64,000 nt of DNA from Anoxybacteroides rupiense (GCF_014196195.1 NZ_JACIDF010000014.1:1-64000), one strand, 5' to 3'. Positions 7,873-16,503 are shown, counted from the first letter of the stretch. Program-made: numbers and translations. Notes: generated from the sequence alone by a model not told the origin.

Positions 7873-9291
7873 ATGAAAGCTATACAAGAAACAAAACAAC
7901 AGCTTCCGTATCGCTTTCCGCAAGGTTTTTGGTGGGGAAGCGCCGTTTCGGCTACACAAATAGAAGGAGCGAGCCGCGAGGGAGGAAAAGGGCCTAATAT
8001 ATGGGATTATTGGTACGAACAAGAGCCTCATCGTTTTTTTGATGGAGTCGGACCAGAAACGACTTCCGATTTTTATCATCGCTATAAGGAGGACATCCAG
8101 CTGCTGAAAGAAACAGGGCATAATTCATTTCGTTTCTCGATCTCGTGGTCCCGGTTGATTCCGGATGGAAAAGGGGCAGTGAATGCGGAAGCCGTTCAAT
8201 TCTATCAGCAAGTGATTGATGGACTGCTTGACCATGATATTGAGCCATTCGTTACTTTATATCATTTTGATATGCCGTTAGCGATGCAGCAAATCGGTGG
8301 CTGGGAAAGCAGAGAGGTGGTCGATGCATATGCGCGGTATGCCAAAATATGCTTTGAGTTGTTTGGTGACCGCGTAAAAAAATGGTTTACGCATAATGAA
8401 CCAATTGTTCCAGTGGAAGGCGGTTATTTATATGATTTTCATTATCCGAATGTAGTAGATTTTCGCCGTGCCGTTCAAGTAGCCTATCATACTGTTCTCG
8501 CACACGCGAAGGCGGTTCGCGAGTTTCGAAACAGTAAAGCGAAAGATGGGAAAATCGGGATTATTTTAAACCTTACCCCTTCGTACCCGCGCAGCCAGCA
8601 TCCAGCTGATGTCCAAGCGGCGCATATTGCTGATTTATTTTTTAACCGCAGCTTTTTAGATCCGGTAGTGAAAGGGGAATATCCGCGGGATTTAGTCGAA
8701 TTGCTGAAGAAGTATGGATACCTCCCGATTATTGAAGGGGGAGATTTGCCACTTATCAAAGAGAATACAATTGATATTTTAGGCATTAACTATTATCAGC
8801 CGCGTCGAGTCAAGGCGAAGGATTATTTGCCCAATCCGGAAGCGCCGTTTATGCCGGAGCGATTTTTTGACTATTATGTGATGCCGGGGAGAAAAATGAA
8901 TCCTTACCGCGGTTGGGAAATTTACGCGAAAGGAATTTATGATATTTTAATCAACATAAAGGAGAACTATGAAAATATTGAATGTTTTATTTCTGAAAAT
9001 GGTATGGGAGTTGAAGGAGAAGAACGATTTCGGGATGAGACGGGCATGATTTGTGATGATTATCGTATTGATTTTATTAAAGAACATTTAAAGTGGGTAC
9101 ACCGTGCGATTCAAGAAGGCGTTCACGTAAAAGGATACCATCTGTGGACGTTCATGGATAACTGGTCATGGACCAATGCCTATAAAAACCGTTACGGGCT
9201 TGTATCGGTCGATTTAAACAATGATCAAAAGCGATCGATTAAAAAAAGCGGATATTGGTTTAAAGCTTTATCACAAAACAATGGGTTTTGA
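7873..9291 (+). CDS. gmuD: GH1 6-phospho-beta-glycosidase (GmuD type)
   Basis: 472 aa GH1 TIM barrel. It should hydrolyse the 6-phosphorylated beta-disaccharide delivered by the adjacent PTS, yielding a free hexose and a hexose-6-phosphate. The acid/base is Glu176 in FTHNEP and the nucleophile Glu375 in FISENG; the N-terminal GFWWGSAVSATQIEG signature is intact. ATG 7873 is chosen because AAAGGTG (7857-7863) is well spaced; an upstream in-frame ATG at 7825 lies inside gmuC and lacks a site. Twenty-two bases separate it from gmuC and a terminator follows. Substrate assignment (manno/gluco) rests on the operon pattern. Confidence 0.9.
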   Translation: MKAIQETKQQLPYRFPQGFWWGSAVSATQIEGASREGGKGPNIWDYWYEQEPHRFFDGVGPETTSDFYHRYKEDIQLLKETGHNSFRFSISWSRLIPDGKGAVNAEAVQFYQQVIDGLLDHDIEPFVTLYHFDMPLAMQQIGGWESREVVDAYARYAKICFELFGDRVKKWFTHNEPIVPVEGGYLYDFHYPNVVDFRRAVQVAYHTVLAHAKAVREFRNSKAKDGKIGIILNLTPSYPRSQHPADVQAAHIADLFFNRSFLDPVVKGEYPRDLVELLKKYGYLPIIEGGDLPLIKENTIDILGINYYQPRRVKAKDYLPNPEAPFMPERFFDYYVMPGRKMNPYRGWEIYAKGIYDILINIKENYENIECFISENGMGVEGEERFRDETGMICDDYRIDFIKEHLKWVHRAIQEGVHVKGYHLWTFMDNWSWTNAYKNRYGLVSVDLNNDQKRSIKKSGYWFKALSQNNGF

Positions 9292-9318
9292 AAAAAGGTG
9301 GTCTCAGACCATCTTTTT
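9292..9318 (+). terminator. Terminator of the gmuBACD operon
   Basis: AAAAAGGTGGTC, a TCA loop, then GACCATCTTTTT immediately after the gmuD stop codon. Confidence 0.8.
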
Positions 9319-9780
9319 CTCTATTTTATTGTCGCGATAAGGCTCCATCGATCGAATTGAAAGGGATGAAATAAACTGTTGATGACTCGAGCCGAACACG
9401 AGGTGAGATTTTAGGGAGAAGGAGAACAAAGATGAAATGGCCGCTGGCATTCAGAAAATGATTGCCATAATGGGAACGAACAGTTTACAATGAACACGAA
9501 TTATATAGATGTAGCTTGATATATTAATATTTGTATAATGGAGTTGGGCTATTTTCGCCGGTCGTTTTTGTCATAAGAGGCTTCTGACCGTGGGTTTTAT
9601 AGACGGGATTCTTCAATCTTTAAGGTTATATGTATATGAGGCTGATTTAAACCGATGTATGAACTAGTGCTTGTGGCTCCAAGCGACCGAAGTCTTTGAC
9701 AGAAAAAAGTGTTTTAATACAGCATGAATGATATGGATCCAAAATGATCGGCATTTTTGATAACAAAATCAGGTGATAAG
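9319..9780 (+). other. Intergenic region with possible gmuR promoter
   Basis: About 460 bp without a convincing gene. An extended -10 element TGTATAAT is seen near 9533-9540, but no good -35 box is correctly placed. In B. subtilis the repressor gene follows gmuD closely, so this spacer may mark lost sequence. Confidence 0.4.
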
Positions 9781-10500
9781 ATGTTTAAATATGAACAGAT
9801 TTCAAACGAAATACGCAAAAGAATTCAAGAAGGATTTTATTCGCTCGATGAACCGATTCCAGACGAGCTATCGCTCTCTCAAGAATTTTCTTGTAGCCGG
9901 ATGACGATGAAGAAAGCGCTTGATATTTTGGTTATGGAAGGCCTTTTGTATCGGAAGCGGGGACATGGTACGTTTATCGTGAAATCGGCGGCACATAATG
10001 GTTTAGTCAATGTCACAAGCGAGGAGAATCTCGGTCTGACGAATTTATTGAAAGGGAAAAAAATTACAAGTCAAATCATAAAATTTGAAGTGCGATTTCC
10101 TTCCAAAGAGGTGGCGGCCCAATTATCGATTGATTTGACAACACCTGTCTACCATCTGATTCGTCTTCGCATCGTGGAAAACGAACCTTATGTGATTGAG
10201 AAAACGTATATGCCGACTCCGCTCATCCGTGGTTTAAACGAGGATGTGTTGCACGCTTCCATTTACAATCATATTACGCATGGGCTCGGATTAACGATCG
10301 CCGGCTGTCATAGGAAAATTCGCGCGTCAAAGCCAACGGAGCTGGATCAAACGTATTTGCACTGCGCGCCGGATGATCCGATTTTAGAGGTCGAGCAGGT
10401 TGGTTTTCTAAATAATGGTGTTCCATTTGAATATTCTTTTTCCAGACATCGCTATGACAAGTTCGTGTTCACAACGGTCAATATCCGCCGCAATAAGTAG
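9781..10500 (+). CDS. gmuR: GntR-family repressor, HutC/UbiC-binding type (GmuR-like)
   Basis: 240 aa. Residues about 1-70 form the winged helix (YEQISNEIRKRIQEG... LSQEFSCSRMTMKKALDILVMEGLLYRKRGHGTFI); residues about 90-235 are a UTRA effector domain (VYHLIRLRIVENEPYVIEKTYMP pattern). This class binds phosphorylated sugars and represses PTS operons. ATG 9781 is favoured over a TTG at 9757: AGGTGAT lies directly before it and the family start MFKYEQIS fits. It follows gmuD as in B. subtilis but 490 bp away. Its probable operator is the palindrome at 5762-5799, an inference from position. Confidence 0.85.
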   Translation: MFKYEQISNEIRKRIQEGFYSLDEPIPDELSLSQEFSCSRMTMKKALDILVMEGLLYRKRGHGTFIVKSAAHNGLVNVTSEENLGLTNLLKGKKITSQIIKFEVRFPSKEVAAQLSIDLTTPVYHLIRLRIVENEPYVIEKTYMPTPLIRGLNEDVLHASIYNHITHGLGLTIAGCHRKIRASKPTELDQTYLHCAPDDPILEVEQVGFLNNGVPFEYSFSRHRYDKFVFTTVNIRRNK

Positions 10501-10506
10501 CAAGCG

Positions 10507-10608
10507 TTATCCTTTGGAACGAATGAGCTTAAAACCGCATCCGCATAAAAGAGAATGCTTGAGGCGGCGAGACGGCTTCTGGCATTTCGGACAAATCGTT
10601 TGTTTCAT
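10507..10608 (-). CDS. 33-aa cysteine-rich zinc-ribbon-like small protein
   Basis: Begins MKQTICPKCQKPSRR and ends GCGFKLIRSKG. Two cysteine knuckles (CPKC at 6-9 and CGC at 22-24) and high Lys/Arg content suggest a single zinc ribbon that could bind nucleic acid. Support for a real gene: an ideal AAAGGAGG six to seven bases before the ATG and a good promoter upstream at 10644-10671. Convergent with gmuR. No function known to me. Confidence 0.65.
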   Translation of the reverse strand: MKQTICPKCQKPSRRLKHSLLCGCGFKLIRSKG

Positions 10609-10643
10609 TTTTTTCCTCCTTTCGCTTATCGCCGTATACATTT

Positions 10644-10671
10644 AGTATAACAATATTTTTGTGATAATCAA
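10644..10671 (-). promoter_or_regulatory. SigA promoter of the 33-aa gene
   Basis: On the minus strand TTGATT (10671-10666) and TATACT (10649-10644) are 16 nt apart, about 36 bp before the start codon. Confidence 0.55.
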
Positions 10672-10710
10672 TATCAAATTATAATAATTATAAAAATAGA
10701 GGAGAAAGCA

Positions 10711-11157
10711 ATGGTTCGCAAGTGGATTTGGTGGAGTTTAGTTGGCATATGGTGTTTGGTGATTTATTGTTTTAGCGAATCTTCCTATTTTACAGGGGAA
10801 AATACGGCGCGCATCCTTCAAAAATGGATCGGCCACGAAGGATGGGAGGAAGGGGAGGGAGCCGCTTCCCCCTTGAATTTTGTCATCCGTAAGTTTGCTC
10901 ATTTGTCTGCTTTTGGGATTTTGGCTGTACTGGTTTTTCAAGCGCTGTATCCGAAGCGGTGGGCCTATGTGTGGGCGTGGAGCTTTGCGGCCGTTTATGC
11001 GGCGACAGATGAGTGGCATCAGTCGTTTGAACCGGGGAGGACGGCGCTATTTTCGGATGTCGTGATTGATGCCTGCGGCGCGCTCGTCGCCTTATGCCTT
11101 GTATGGATGTGGCAACAACGGAGGAAGCCAGCGCGCCTCAAGCGAAAAATTTCTTAA
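10711..11157 (+). CDS. VanZ-family membrane protein
   Basis: 148 aa, about four hydrophobic segments. VanZ family hallmarks are visible: VIRKFAHLSAFGILAVLVF, then ATDEWHQSFEPGRTALFSDVVIDACGA, where the DEWHQ and PGR..DV.ID residues are near-invariant. VanZ itself gives low-level teicoplanin resistance, but most family members have unknown roles at the envelope. AGGAGAAAG precedes ATG 10711. It lies inside the split gmu region with no functional link to it that I can see. Confidence 0.85.
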   Translation: MVRKWIWWSLVGIWCLVIYCFSESSYFTGENTARILQKWIGHEGWEEGEGAASPLNFVIRKFAHLSAFGILAVLVFQALYPKRWAYVWAWSFAAVYAATDEWHQSFEPGRTALFSDVVIDACGALVALCLVWMWQQRRKPARLKRKIS

Positions 11158-11162
11158 AATGA

Positions 11163-11189
11163 GACCCTTTGCTTTATTGGCAAAGGGTC
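11163..11189. terminator. Hairpin between convergent VanZ and oxidoreductase genes
   Basis: GACCCTTTGC (11163-11172) pairs perfectly with GCAAAGGGTC (11180-11189). It overlaps the last codons of the minus-strand gene, after which comes a T-containing tract on that strand. Confidence 0.65.
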
Positions 11190-12172
11190 GACTCGTCGGC
11201 AGGGAATCGAATGCCGGTTTGTTTTCGCGCTTCCTCCATTATTTCAGCTGTGATGAACGAATGGGCGTGTGAATTTGTTTCTGATTGGCGCTGGCCGCGC
11301 GTGATAAGCTGCGTCCATTCAAGCGCTTCATAATACATCGGATGATGCGTCTGAGGCTCTGTAATATCCTCGACTCGGCCATCGCGGTAGCGAATTTCCA
11401 CTTTGGTCGGAGTATGGATGGCATCAATGACGATGCTTCCTTCTTCTCCTTGAATTTCTGCAGGAACATAGGAATTCGTGATTTTTGAATACATCACAAC
11501 CGCATCCATATCGCCGTAATGAAGGACGATGCTTCCCTCGCCGTCGACGCCTGATTCCAGCATGACACTGCTGGCTTTTAACGATTGCGGTTTTCCAAAT
11601 AAAACAACGAGCGGGTAAAGGCAATAAACGCCTAAGTCCATCAATGCGCCGTTTGAAAAAGCCGGATTAAAGGCATTTAATACCATCCCTTGCTTATAGG
11701 CGTCATAGCGCGAGGAATATTGGCAGTAACTAGCGAAATAGCGGCGTATTTTTCCGATTTTATGAAGGTGGCGGCGGATTGCTTGGAAATTGGGGAGAAG
11801 CGTTGTTTTCATCGCTTCCATCAATACGACATCATTCGCTTTGGCCGCCTCTATCATCGCTTGGATTTCTTTTGTATTGGAGGCCAATGGCTTTTCGCAT
11901 AAGACATGTTTGCCATGATTCATAAGCAAAATGGCTTGCTCGGCATGGAGCGAATTGGGGCTGGCGATGTAGACAGCGTCGATCTCATCGCTTTTGGCCA
12001 TTTCTTCTAAATGAGTAAATGTGCGTTTCGCTCCGGTTTTTGCGGCAAACTGCTTCGCTTTTTCCTCGTCGCGGGAATAGACAGCGGTCAATGTCAACTG
12101 GGAAATCGGCTGAGCAGCTTGTAAAAATTCTTGAGTAATCCAGTTCGTTCCGATTGTTGCGAGTCGAATCAA
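11174..12172 (-). CDS. Gfo/Idh/MocA-family NAD(P)-dependent oxidoreductase
   Basis: 332 aa. N-terminal Rossmann domain (IRLATIGTNWITQEF; the usual GxGxxG is modified to GTNWIT as in the YulF-like subgroup), the catalytic-lysine motif CEKPLASN near residue 90, and a C-terminal beta-sheet substrate domain. Such enzymes oxidise or reduce sugars and cyclitols; the substrate is unknown. The start is probably TTG 12172, because AAGGAGAGG is 6 nt before it and the family begins M-I-R-x-A-x-I-G-T; an in-frame ATG at 12193 would place the ribosome site inside the gene. It lies between gmuR and the ROK kinase on the opposite strand, so a sugar role is plausible. Confidence 0.85.
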   Translation of the reverse strand: MIRLATIGTNWITQEFLQAAQPISQLTLTAVYSRDEEKAKQFAAKTGAKRTFTHLEEMAKSDEIDAVYIASPNSLHAEQAILLMNHGKHVLCEKPLASNTKEIQAMIEAAKANDVVLMEAMKTTLLPNFQAIRRHLHKIGKIRRYFASYCQYSSRYDAYKQGMVLNAFNPAFSNGALMDLGVYCLYPLVVLFGKPQSLKASSVMLESGVDGEGSIVLHYGDMDAVVMYSKITNSYVPAEIQGEEGSIVIDAIHTPTKVEIRYRDGRVEDITEPQTHHPMYYEALEWTQLITRGQRQSETNSHAHSFITAEIMEEARKQTGIRFPADESTLCQ

Positions 12173-12567
12173 AAGTATCCTCTCCTTATTCATATTTAGT
12201 ATCGTTCATTTTGCGTATGATGGACGAAAAAGCCAATCGTTTCAAGCGGCATGCTGTTATTGGACATCATGAGCCTCCTTCGTTCTGCCGCACCACCCTA
12301 GAATCGATTTCATTTAGCTTTCTGGCAGCGTGTATGTAAGACCATCGCAGTCCAGGCTTACGGCGCGAAAAAACATCCAAAAAGCGAAGGTTTTTAAGCA
12401 TGGATGAGCGAAATAATTGCTAGCGAGAAAGTCTTAGAAGCACTGCTAAACAATGCCGTTAAAGGGTGGTGGTGTTTATTATACATGGGGTGACTAGTTT
12501 TTTCCATAGAGAAGTCTGGGTTGGATTGGTGTGACCATAAAAAGTGGACAGAAAGTGAGGAAAAAGC
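12173..12567. other. Intergenic region between divergent genes
   Basis: About 395 bp. No gene recognised. Around 12400-12470 the plus strand shows a short protein-like stretch (ATG 12400, MDERNNC...), too short and without a ribosome site. Promoters for both flanking genes must be here. Confidence 0.4.
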
Positions 12568-13443
12568 ATGTATCTTGGCGCAATTGAAGCGGGTGGAACA
12601 AAATTTGTTTGCGCAGTCGGAGATGATGATGGCCGCGTTCGTCAAAGAGAGAGGGTTCCAACAACAACACCTGAGGAAACGATGCGGAGCGTCATCCGTT
12701 TTTTTCAGCAGTTTGAACTAAAAGCGATCGGTATTGGATCATTTGGTCCGATTGACTTAAATAAAAGCAGCCATACGTATGGTTACATTACCAGTACGCC
12801 AAAGCGGAAATGGGAAAACTTTAACTTTGTAGGGGAGATGTCCAAATATTTTCCTGTTCCGATCGGCTTTGATACCGATGTCAACGCTGCTGCTTTAGGG
12901 GAGCGATTATGGGGAGCGGCCAAAGGAACCAATAGTTGTCTTTATATGACGGTTGGAACGGGAATCGGTGTGGGGGCTATCGTGGAGGGCCGACTGTTGC
13001 ATGGGCTCTTGCATCCGGAAATGGGCCATATTCTGGTCCGCCGTCATCCTGAGGATGGTTTTGCCGGCTGTTGTCCATTTCATAACGATTGCTTGGAAGG
13101 AATGGCTTCGGGTCCTGCGATTGAAAAGCGCTGGGGCAAGAAGGGAGCCGAATTGACGAACCATACGGAAGTGTGGGAGCTTGAAGCCTTTTATTTAGGA
13201 CAGGCGATCGCCCAATATATCCTGACTCTTTCTCCTGAAAAAATCATTGTCGGCGGCGGGGTGATGAAGCAAACGCAGCTGTTGCCGGCTGTTCGCCGTT
13301 ATGTGATAGACTTTTTGAACGGCTATATTCAGCATGAAGCGATTTTACAGCATATCGATGAGTATGTGGTGCGGCCGGGACTTGGTGACAATGCCGGCAT
13401 TTGTGGCGCCCTCGCATTGGCAAAACAGGCATTAGGTGAATAA
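12568..13443 (+). CDS. gmuE: ROK-family fructokinase (GmuE type)
   Basis: 291 aa. It phosphorylates a free hexose, probably fructose or mannose, with ATP. The ATP-binding start GAIEAGGTKFVCAVG, the sugar-binding DTDVNAAALGE (about 99-109) and TVGTGIGVG are present. The ROK zinc motif is complete: HPEMGHILVRRHPEDGF...CCPFHNDCLEGMASGPAI. Start ATG 12568 follows GTGAGGAAA. The gene belongs to the gmu set of B. subtilis (gmuE) but here stands 2 kb beyond gmuR with two unrelated genes in between. Confidence 0.85.
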   Translation: MYLGAIEAGGTKFVCAVGDDDGRVRQRERVPTTTPEETMRSVIRFFQQFELKAIGIGSFGPIDLNKSSHTYGYITSTPKRKWENFNFVGEMSKYFPVPIGFDTDVNAAALGERLWGAAKGTNSCLYMTVGTGIGVGAIVEGRLLHGLLHPEMGHILVRRHPEDGFAGCCPFHNDCLEGMASGPAIEKRWGKKGAELTNHTEVWELEAFYLGQAIAQYILTLSPEKIIVGGGVMKQTQLLPAVRRYVIDFLNGYIQHEAILQHIDEYVVRPGLGDNAGICGALALAKQALGE

Positions 13444-13454
13444 TATCAAAATGG

Positions 13455-13495
13455 ATGACCGTTCATTCAAAGCGTAGATCAGAACGGTCATTTTT
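13455..13495 (+). terminator. Terminator after the ROK kinase gene
   Basis: ATGACCGTT (13455-13463) pairs with AACGGTCAT (13483-13491), followed by TTTTT. The loop is long (19 nt). Confidence 0.55.
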
Positions 13496-13515
13496 ATTGT
13501 GGATCATATATAGAT

Positions 13516-13630
13516 TGACTATTTGGTCATTTTTTGTCGATAAAATTTTGACTAATAGGTCATTTTTGTTTGAATATTATTCTTGATAAATGATGAAAAA
13601 GTATTTATAATGAGAATGACTGTTTGGTCG
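13516..13630 (+). promoter_or_regulatory. Promoter flanked by three TetR-operator-like repeats
   Basis: A near-consensus SigA promoter, TTGATA (13583-13588) with 17 nt to TATAAT (13606-13611). Three copies of a 14-bp dyad, TGACTATTTGGTCA (13516-13529), TGACTAATAGGTCA (13549-13562) and TGACTGTTTGGTCG (13617-13630), surround it. Dyads of the TGACTnnnnGGTCA kind are typical TetR-family operators; the TetR protein encoded at 13840 is the natural candidate, giving autorepression. Confidence 0.75.
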
Positions 13631-13662
13631 AAATTCGATGAGCGAATTGAGGTGCCATTTTC

Positions 13663-13824
13663 ATGGGAAAATATAAAGAAGAATTGTCTTGTAAGCAGCT
13701 TGTGGAAAAGCTTCAGAAGCATGGAATTCATGCCGAGCTGGTGAAGCCTCGTACGAAGCTGTCCATTTATCCGAAGGTCTTTGTAAAAGGGTGCCTGCCT
13801 AACCAAAAGGTGTCTTGGACTTAG
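13663..13824 (+). CDS. 53-aa small protein, first gene of the TetR/efflux unit
   Basis: MGKYKEELSCKQLVEKLQKH at the start and KVFVKGCLPNQKVSWT at the end; basic, two cysteines, no signal or membrane segment. GAGGTG lies 9 nt before the ATG. It occupies the position directly after the operator-flanked promoter and ends 15 nt before the TetR start, so it is probably co-transcribed with it. I do not recognise a family. It could be a leader-type protein or an independent small regulator. Confidence 0.55.
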   Translation: MGKYKEELSCKQLVEKLQKHGIHAELVKPRTKLSIYPKVFVKGCLPNQKVSWT

Positions 13825-13839
13825 GAGTGGAAAATAGGA

Positions 13840-14754
13840 ATGACAAAGCAACGCAAGGTTGAATTTATTAAAACCGCGATGAAGCTGTTTGCTGAAAAGG
13901 GGTATTATTCCACTTCCATTCAAGATATTGTCGAAGCTTGGGGCATTTCTAAGGGAGCATTTTATCATCATTTTTCCTCAAAGGAAGAGTTGATGCTCTC
14001 AGTTGTCAAATACTATTTAGATCAGTTGTTTTCACAGTTTATCCATGCGAAGCACGAGGGAGAAGCGGAATCGGAAAGGGAAGTGTTGATCAAACAACTC
14101 GAAGTACAGTTAGAAAGCATTCATTCACAGAAGGATTTTTTTCAAATGGTAGTGGCGGAGCAAATTCCCAAAATTAACGAGAACCTTCATAGCTATTTAC
14201 GCATGCAGCGCTCCCGCATATTCAATTGGCATTGTCAACGGTTGATTGAAGTATATGGCCAAAAAGTAGAAAGATATGTGTATGACGTAGCCGCCATGTT
14301 AAGCGGCATTTTACGTGAATACACCTTTTATATGATGTTTCATCCGAATAGGTTTCAAGCAAAGGAAATTGCCGCGTTTATTGTCCGTCGGCTTGATGCG
14401 ATTGTCATGCACTTTTCTGAACACGAGGAGCCGCTGTTAAAGCAAGAGATCGTTCACTCTTTTATGGAAATGGCTGAACAGGAAAAGCGTAAACGAAAAA
14501 TGCAAATGATGGCTCAAATGGAAAGCTTAAAGAAAAAGCTATCGTCATTGTCGCTTGATAAAAAAACGTATCATCAGCTTCATTCCGCGCTGGATACGCT
14601 TGAGGCGGAATTTATGAATGAGCAATCATCGCCGCGGGAATATGTGGTGAAAGGGATTTTATTATATATTGAAAGTCAGCAGCTTCATCCGTTATGTGAA
14701 GCGCTTGATTCATTAAAAGAAGCCGTTCATGAATATATGGCCCAACATCATTAA
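13840..14754 (+). CDS. TetR-family regulator with long C-terminal extension
   Basis: 304 aa, about 100 longer than a standard TetR. The helix-turn-helix covers residues about 5-50 (FIKTAMKLFAEKGYYSTSIQDIVEAWGISKGAFYHHFSSKEELM). The usual ligand domain runs to about 195; after it comes a Lys/Met-rich stretch (about 210-235) likely to be coiled coil and a further helical part. It precedes a DHA2 drug exporter by 86 bp and likely represses both itself and that gene through the dyads at 13516-13630. Inducer unknown. Confidence 0.85.
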   Translation: MTKQRKVEFIKTAMKLFAEKGYYSTSIQDIVEAWGISKGAFYHHFSSKEELMLSVVKYYLDQLFSQFIHAKHEGEAESEREVLIKQLEVQLESIHSQKDFFQMVVAEQIPKINENLHSYLRMQRSRIFNWHCQRLIEVYGQKVERYVYDVAAMLSGILREYTFYMMFHPNRFQAKEIAAFIVRRLDAIVMHFSEHEEPLLKQEIVHSFMEMAEQEKRKRKMQMMAQMESLKKKLSSLSLDKKTYHQLHSALDTLEAEFMNEQSSPREYVVKGILLYIESQQLHPLCEALDSLKEAVHEYMAQHH

Positions 14755-14840
14755 AGTTCATATTCTGTTCATAAACATCAAGTACCATTGTTCATGAATA
14801 TATGATATGACCTAACATCATGATAGATAGGAGAGATACG

Positions 14841-16442
14841 ATGTCAGACACAGCTATATTAAATGCGCCATCTGCGATTAAGCATCGCAATTTGTTAATC
14901 ACAGGATTAATTATTGCGATGTTATTCGGTGCGCTTGATGGAACCATTGTTGGAACGGCCATGCCGCGCATTGTCGGTGAGCTTGGAGGGATTGGCCTGA
15001 TGACATGGCTGACGACCGCTTATATGCTCACATCGACAGCGGTCGTGCCGATTGCCGGAAAATTGGCGGATTTATTAGGACGAAGAGTCGTTTATGTATC
15101 CGGATTGGTCATTTTTATGGTGGGTTCGGCACTTTGCGGGATGGCGCATCATATGACCGAATTGATTATTTATCGAGGCCTGCAAGGGATCGGCGGCGGA
15201 ATTATGATGCCGATGGCCATGATTATCATCGGGGACTTGTTTACTGGAAAAGAGCGCGCCAAATGGCAAGGGGTGTTTGGCGGTTTATATGGTCTTGCCT
15301 CCATTTTAGGTCCGCAAGTGGGCGGATGGATTGTCGACCACATGAGCTGGGAATGGGTGTTTTATATCAACCTTCCTGTCGGGATTTTGGCGACGATTTT
15401 CATTGCGATGGGGCTAAATAAGCATCAAGCAACAGGACCTGTCAAATTTGATATTGCCGGTATGTGTACGATGATTATCGGCGTTGTCAGCTTGCTGTTG
15501 GCGTTAACGTTTGGCGGCGATAAGTATGAATGGACATCTTGGCAAATTATTGGTTTATTTGCTGTAGCCATCGTCTTTTTAACAGCGTTTGTGTTGGTTG
15601 AGAGAAAAGCCGAAGAACCGATTTTGCCGATGCATTTCTTTAAAAACCGGACATTTACGATATTGAATGGCCTTGGCTTTTTAATGAGTGTCGGCATGTT
15701 TGGCGCGATTATGTTCGTTCCGTTCTTCATGCAAGGGGTTGTCGGCGTGAGCGCGACGCAATCTGGTACCATTATGACTCCGATGATGATCACAATGATT
15801 GTCGGAAGCATTATTGGCGGTCGAATTGTTTATAAAATCGGAGTGAAACCGCAGCTCATCATTGGTATGCTCATCATGGCTTCCGGTTTTGGTCTGCTTA
15901 GTACAATGGATATCGGAACGACAAAATGGACAGCGACATTTTATATGATTGTGCTCGGATTAGGTGTCGGGCTAGTGATGCCACTTTTGACGTTGGCTCT
16001 GCAAGAAACCTTCCCGAAATCGGAAATCGGAGTCGTTACATCGTCAAGCCAATTTTTCCGCTCCATTGGCGGAACGTTCGGAATGACGATTTTAGGGGCG
16101 ATTATGAATCATCGTTCAAGTCAGATTTTAGAAGAGCGCCTCATGCCAACTTTAACGGCGCTTCCGCCACAGGCGAAGGAAATGGCGGATAAATTTTCCC
16201 ATATGATTCATGATAATCCACAGTCGCTGTATTCGATGTTGTTTAGTCCAGAGATGCTGGCGGGCATGCCTCAGCAAATGAAAGATGCGTTTATTCCTAT
16301 TTTAAAGCATTCGCTCATCGAGTCGCTCCATTCCGTGTTTCTATTTGGTCTTGTGTTCATCGTATGTGGAGCGGCATTGACATTAGCCTTGCGAAAAATC
16401 ACCTTGTCGGATCAGCGCCAAAAAGAAAAAGCGAGTGCATAA
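14841..16442 (+). CDS. DHA2-family (EmrB/QacA type) 14-TM multidrug exporter
   Basis: 533 aa MFS proton/drug antiporter. Signature motifs: LDGTIVGTAMPRIVGELGG in TM1 (motif D1), GKLADLLGRRVVY (motif A), YRGLQGIGGG, and ILGPQVGGWI (antiporter motif C). A large loop near residue 440-490 (FSHMIHDNPQSLYSMLF) is typical of the subgroup. ATG 14841 is chosen since TAGGAGAGA precedes it; an upstream in-frame ATG at 14820 would overlap that site. It follows the long TetR gene and is probably induced with it. Substrate not predictable. Confidence 0.88.
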   Translation: MSDTAILNAPSAIKHRNLLITGLIIAMLFGALDGTIVGTAMPRIVGELGGIGLMTWLTTAYMLTSTAVVPIAGKLADLLGRRVVYVSGLVIFMVGSALCGMAHHMTELIIYRGLQGIGGGIMMPMAMIIIGDLFTGKERAKWQGVFGGLYGLASILGPQVGGWIVDHMSWEWVFYINLPVGILATIFIAMGLNKHQATGPVKFDIAGMCTMIIGVVSLLLALTFGGDKYEWTSWQIIGLFAVAIVFLTAFVLVERKAEEPILPMHFFKNRTFTILNGLGFLMSVGMFGAIMFVPFFMQGVVGVSATQSGTIMTPMMITMIVGSIIGGRIVYKIGVKPQLIIGMLIMASGFGLLSTMDIGTTKWTATFYMIVLGLGVGLVMPLLTLALQETFPKSEIGVVTSSSQFFRSIGGTFGMTILGAIMNHRSSQILEERLMPTLTALPPQAKEMADKFSHMIHDNPQSLYSMLFSPEMLAGMPQQMKDAFIPILKHSLIESLHSVFLFGLVFIVCGAALTLALRKITLSDQRQKEKASA

Positions 16443-16450
16443 TCGCACAG

Positions 16451-16503
16451 AAAAGGCGGGTTGTAGTCAAAGTCAACATGGGCATTGACTACAGCCTTTT
16501 TAC
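16451..16503 (+). terminator. Terminator of the TetR/efflux unit
   Basis: AAAAGGC and TTGTAGTCAA (16451-16470, with a GGG bulge) pair with TTGACTACA and GCCTTTTT (16485-16501). Confidence 0.75.

Noticed and set aside
12394-12645. 83-codon minus-strand frame before the ROK kinase
   Set aside because: Overlaps the start of the kinase gene, no ribosome site and no motif.
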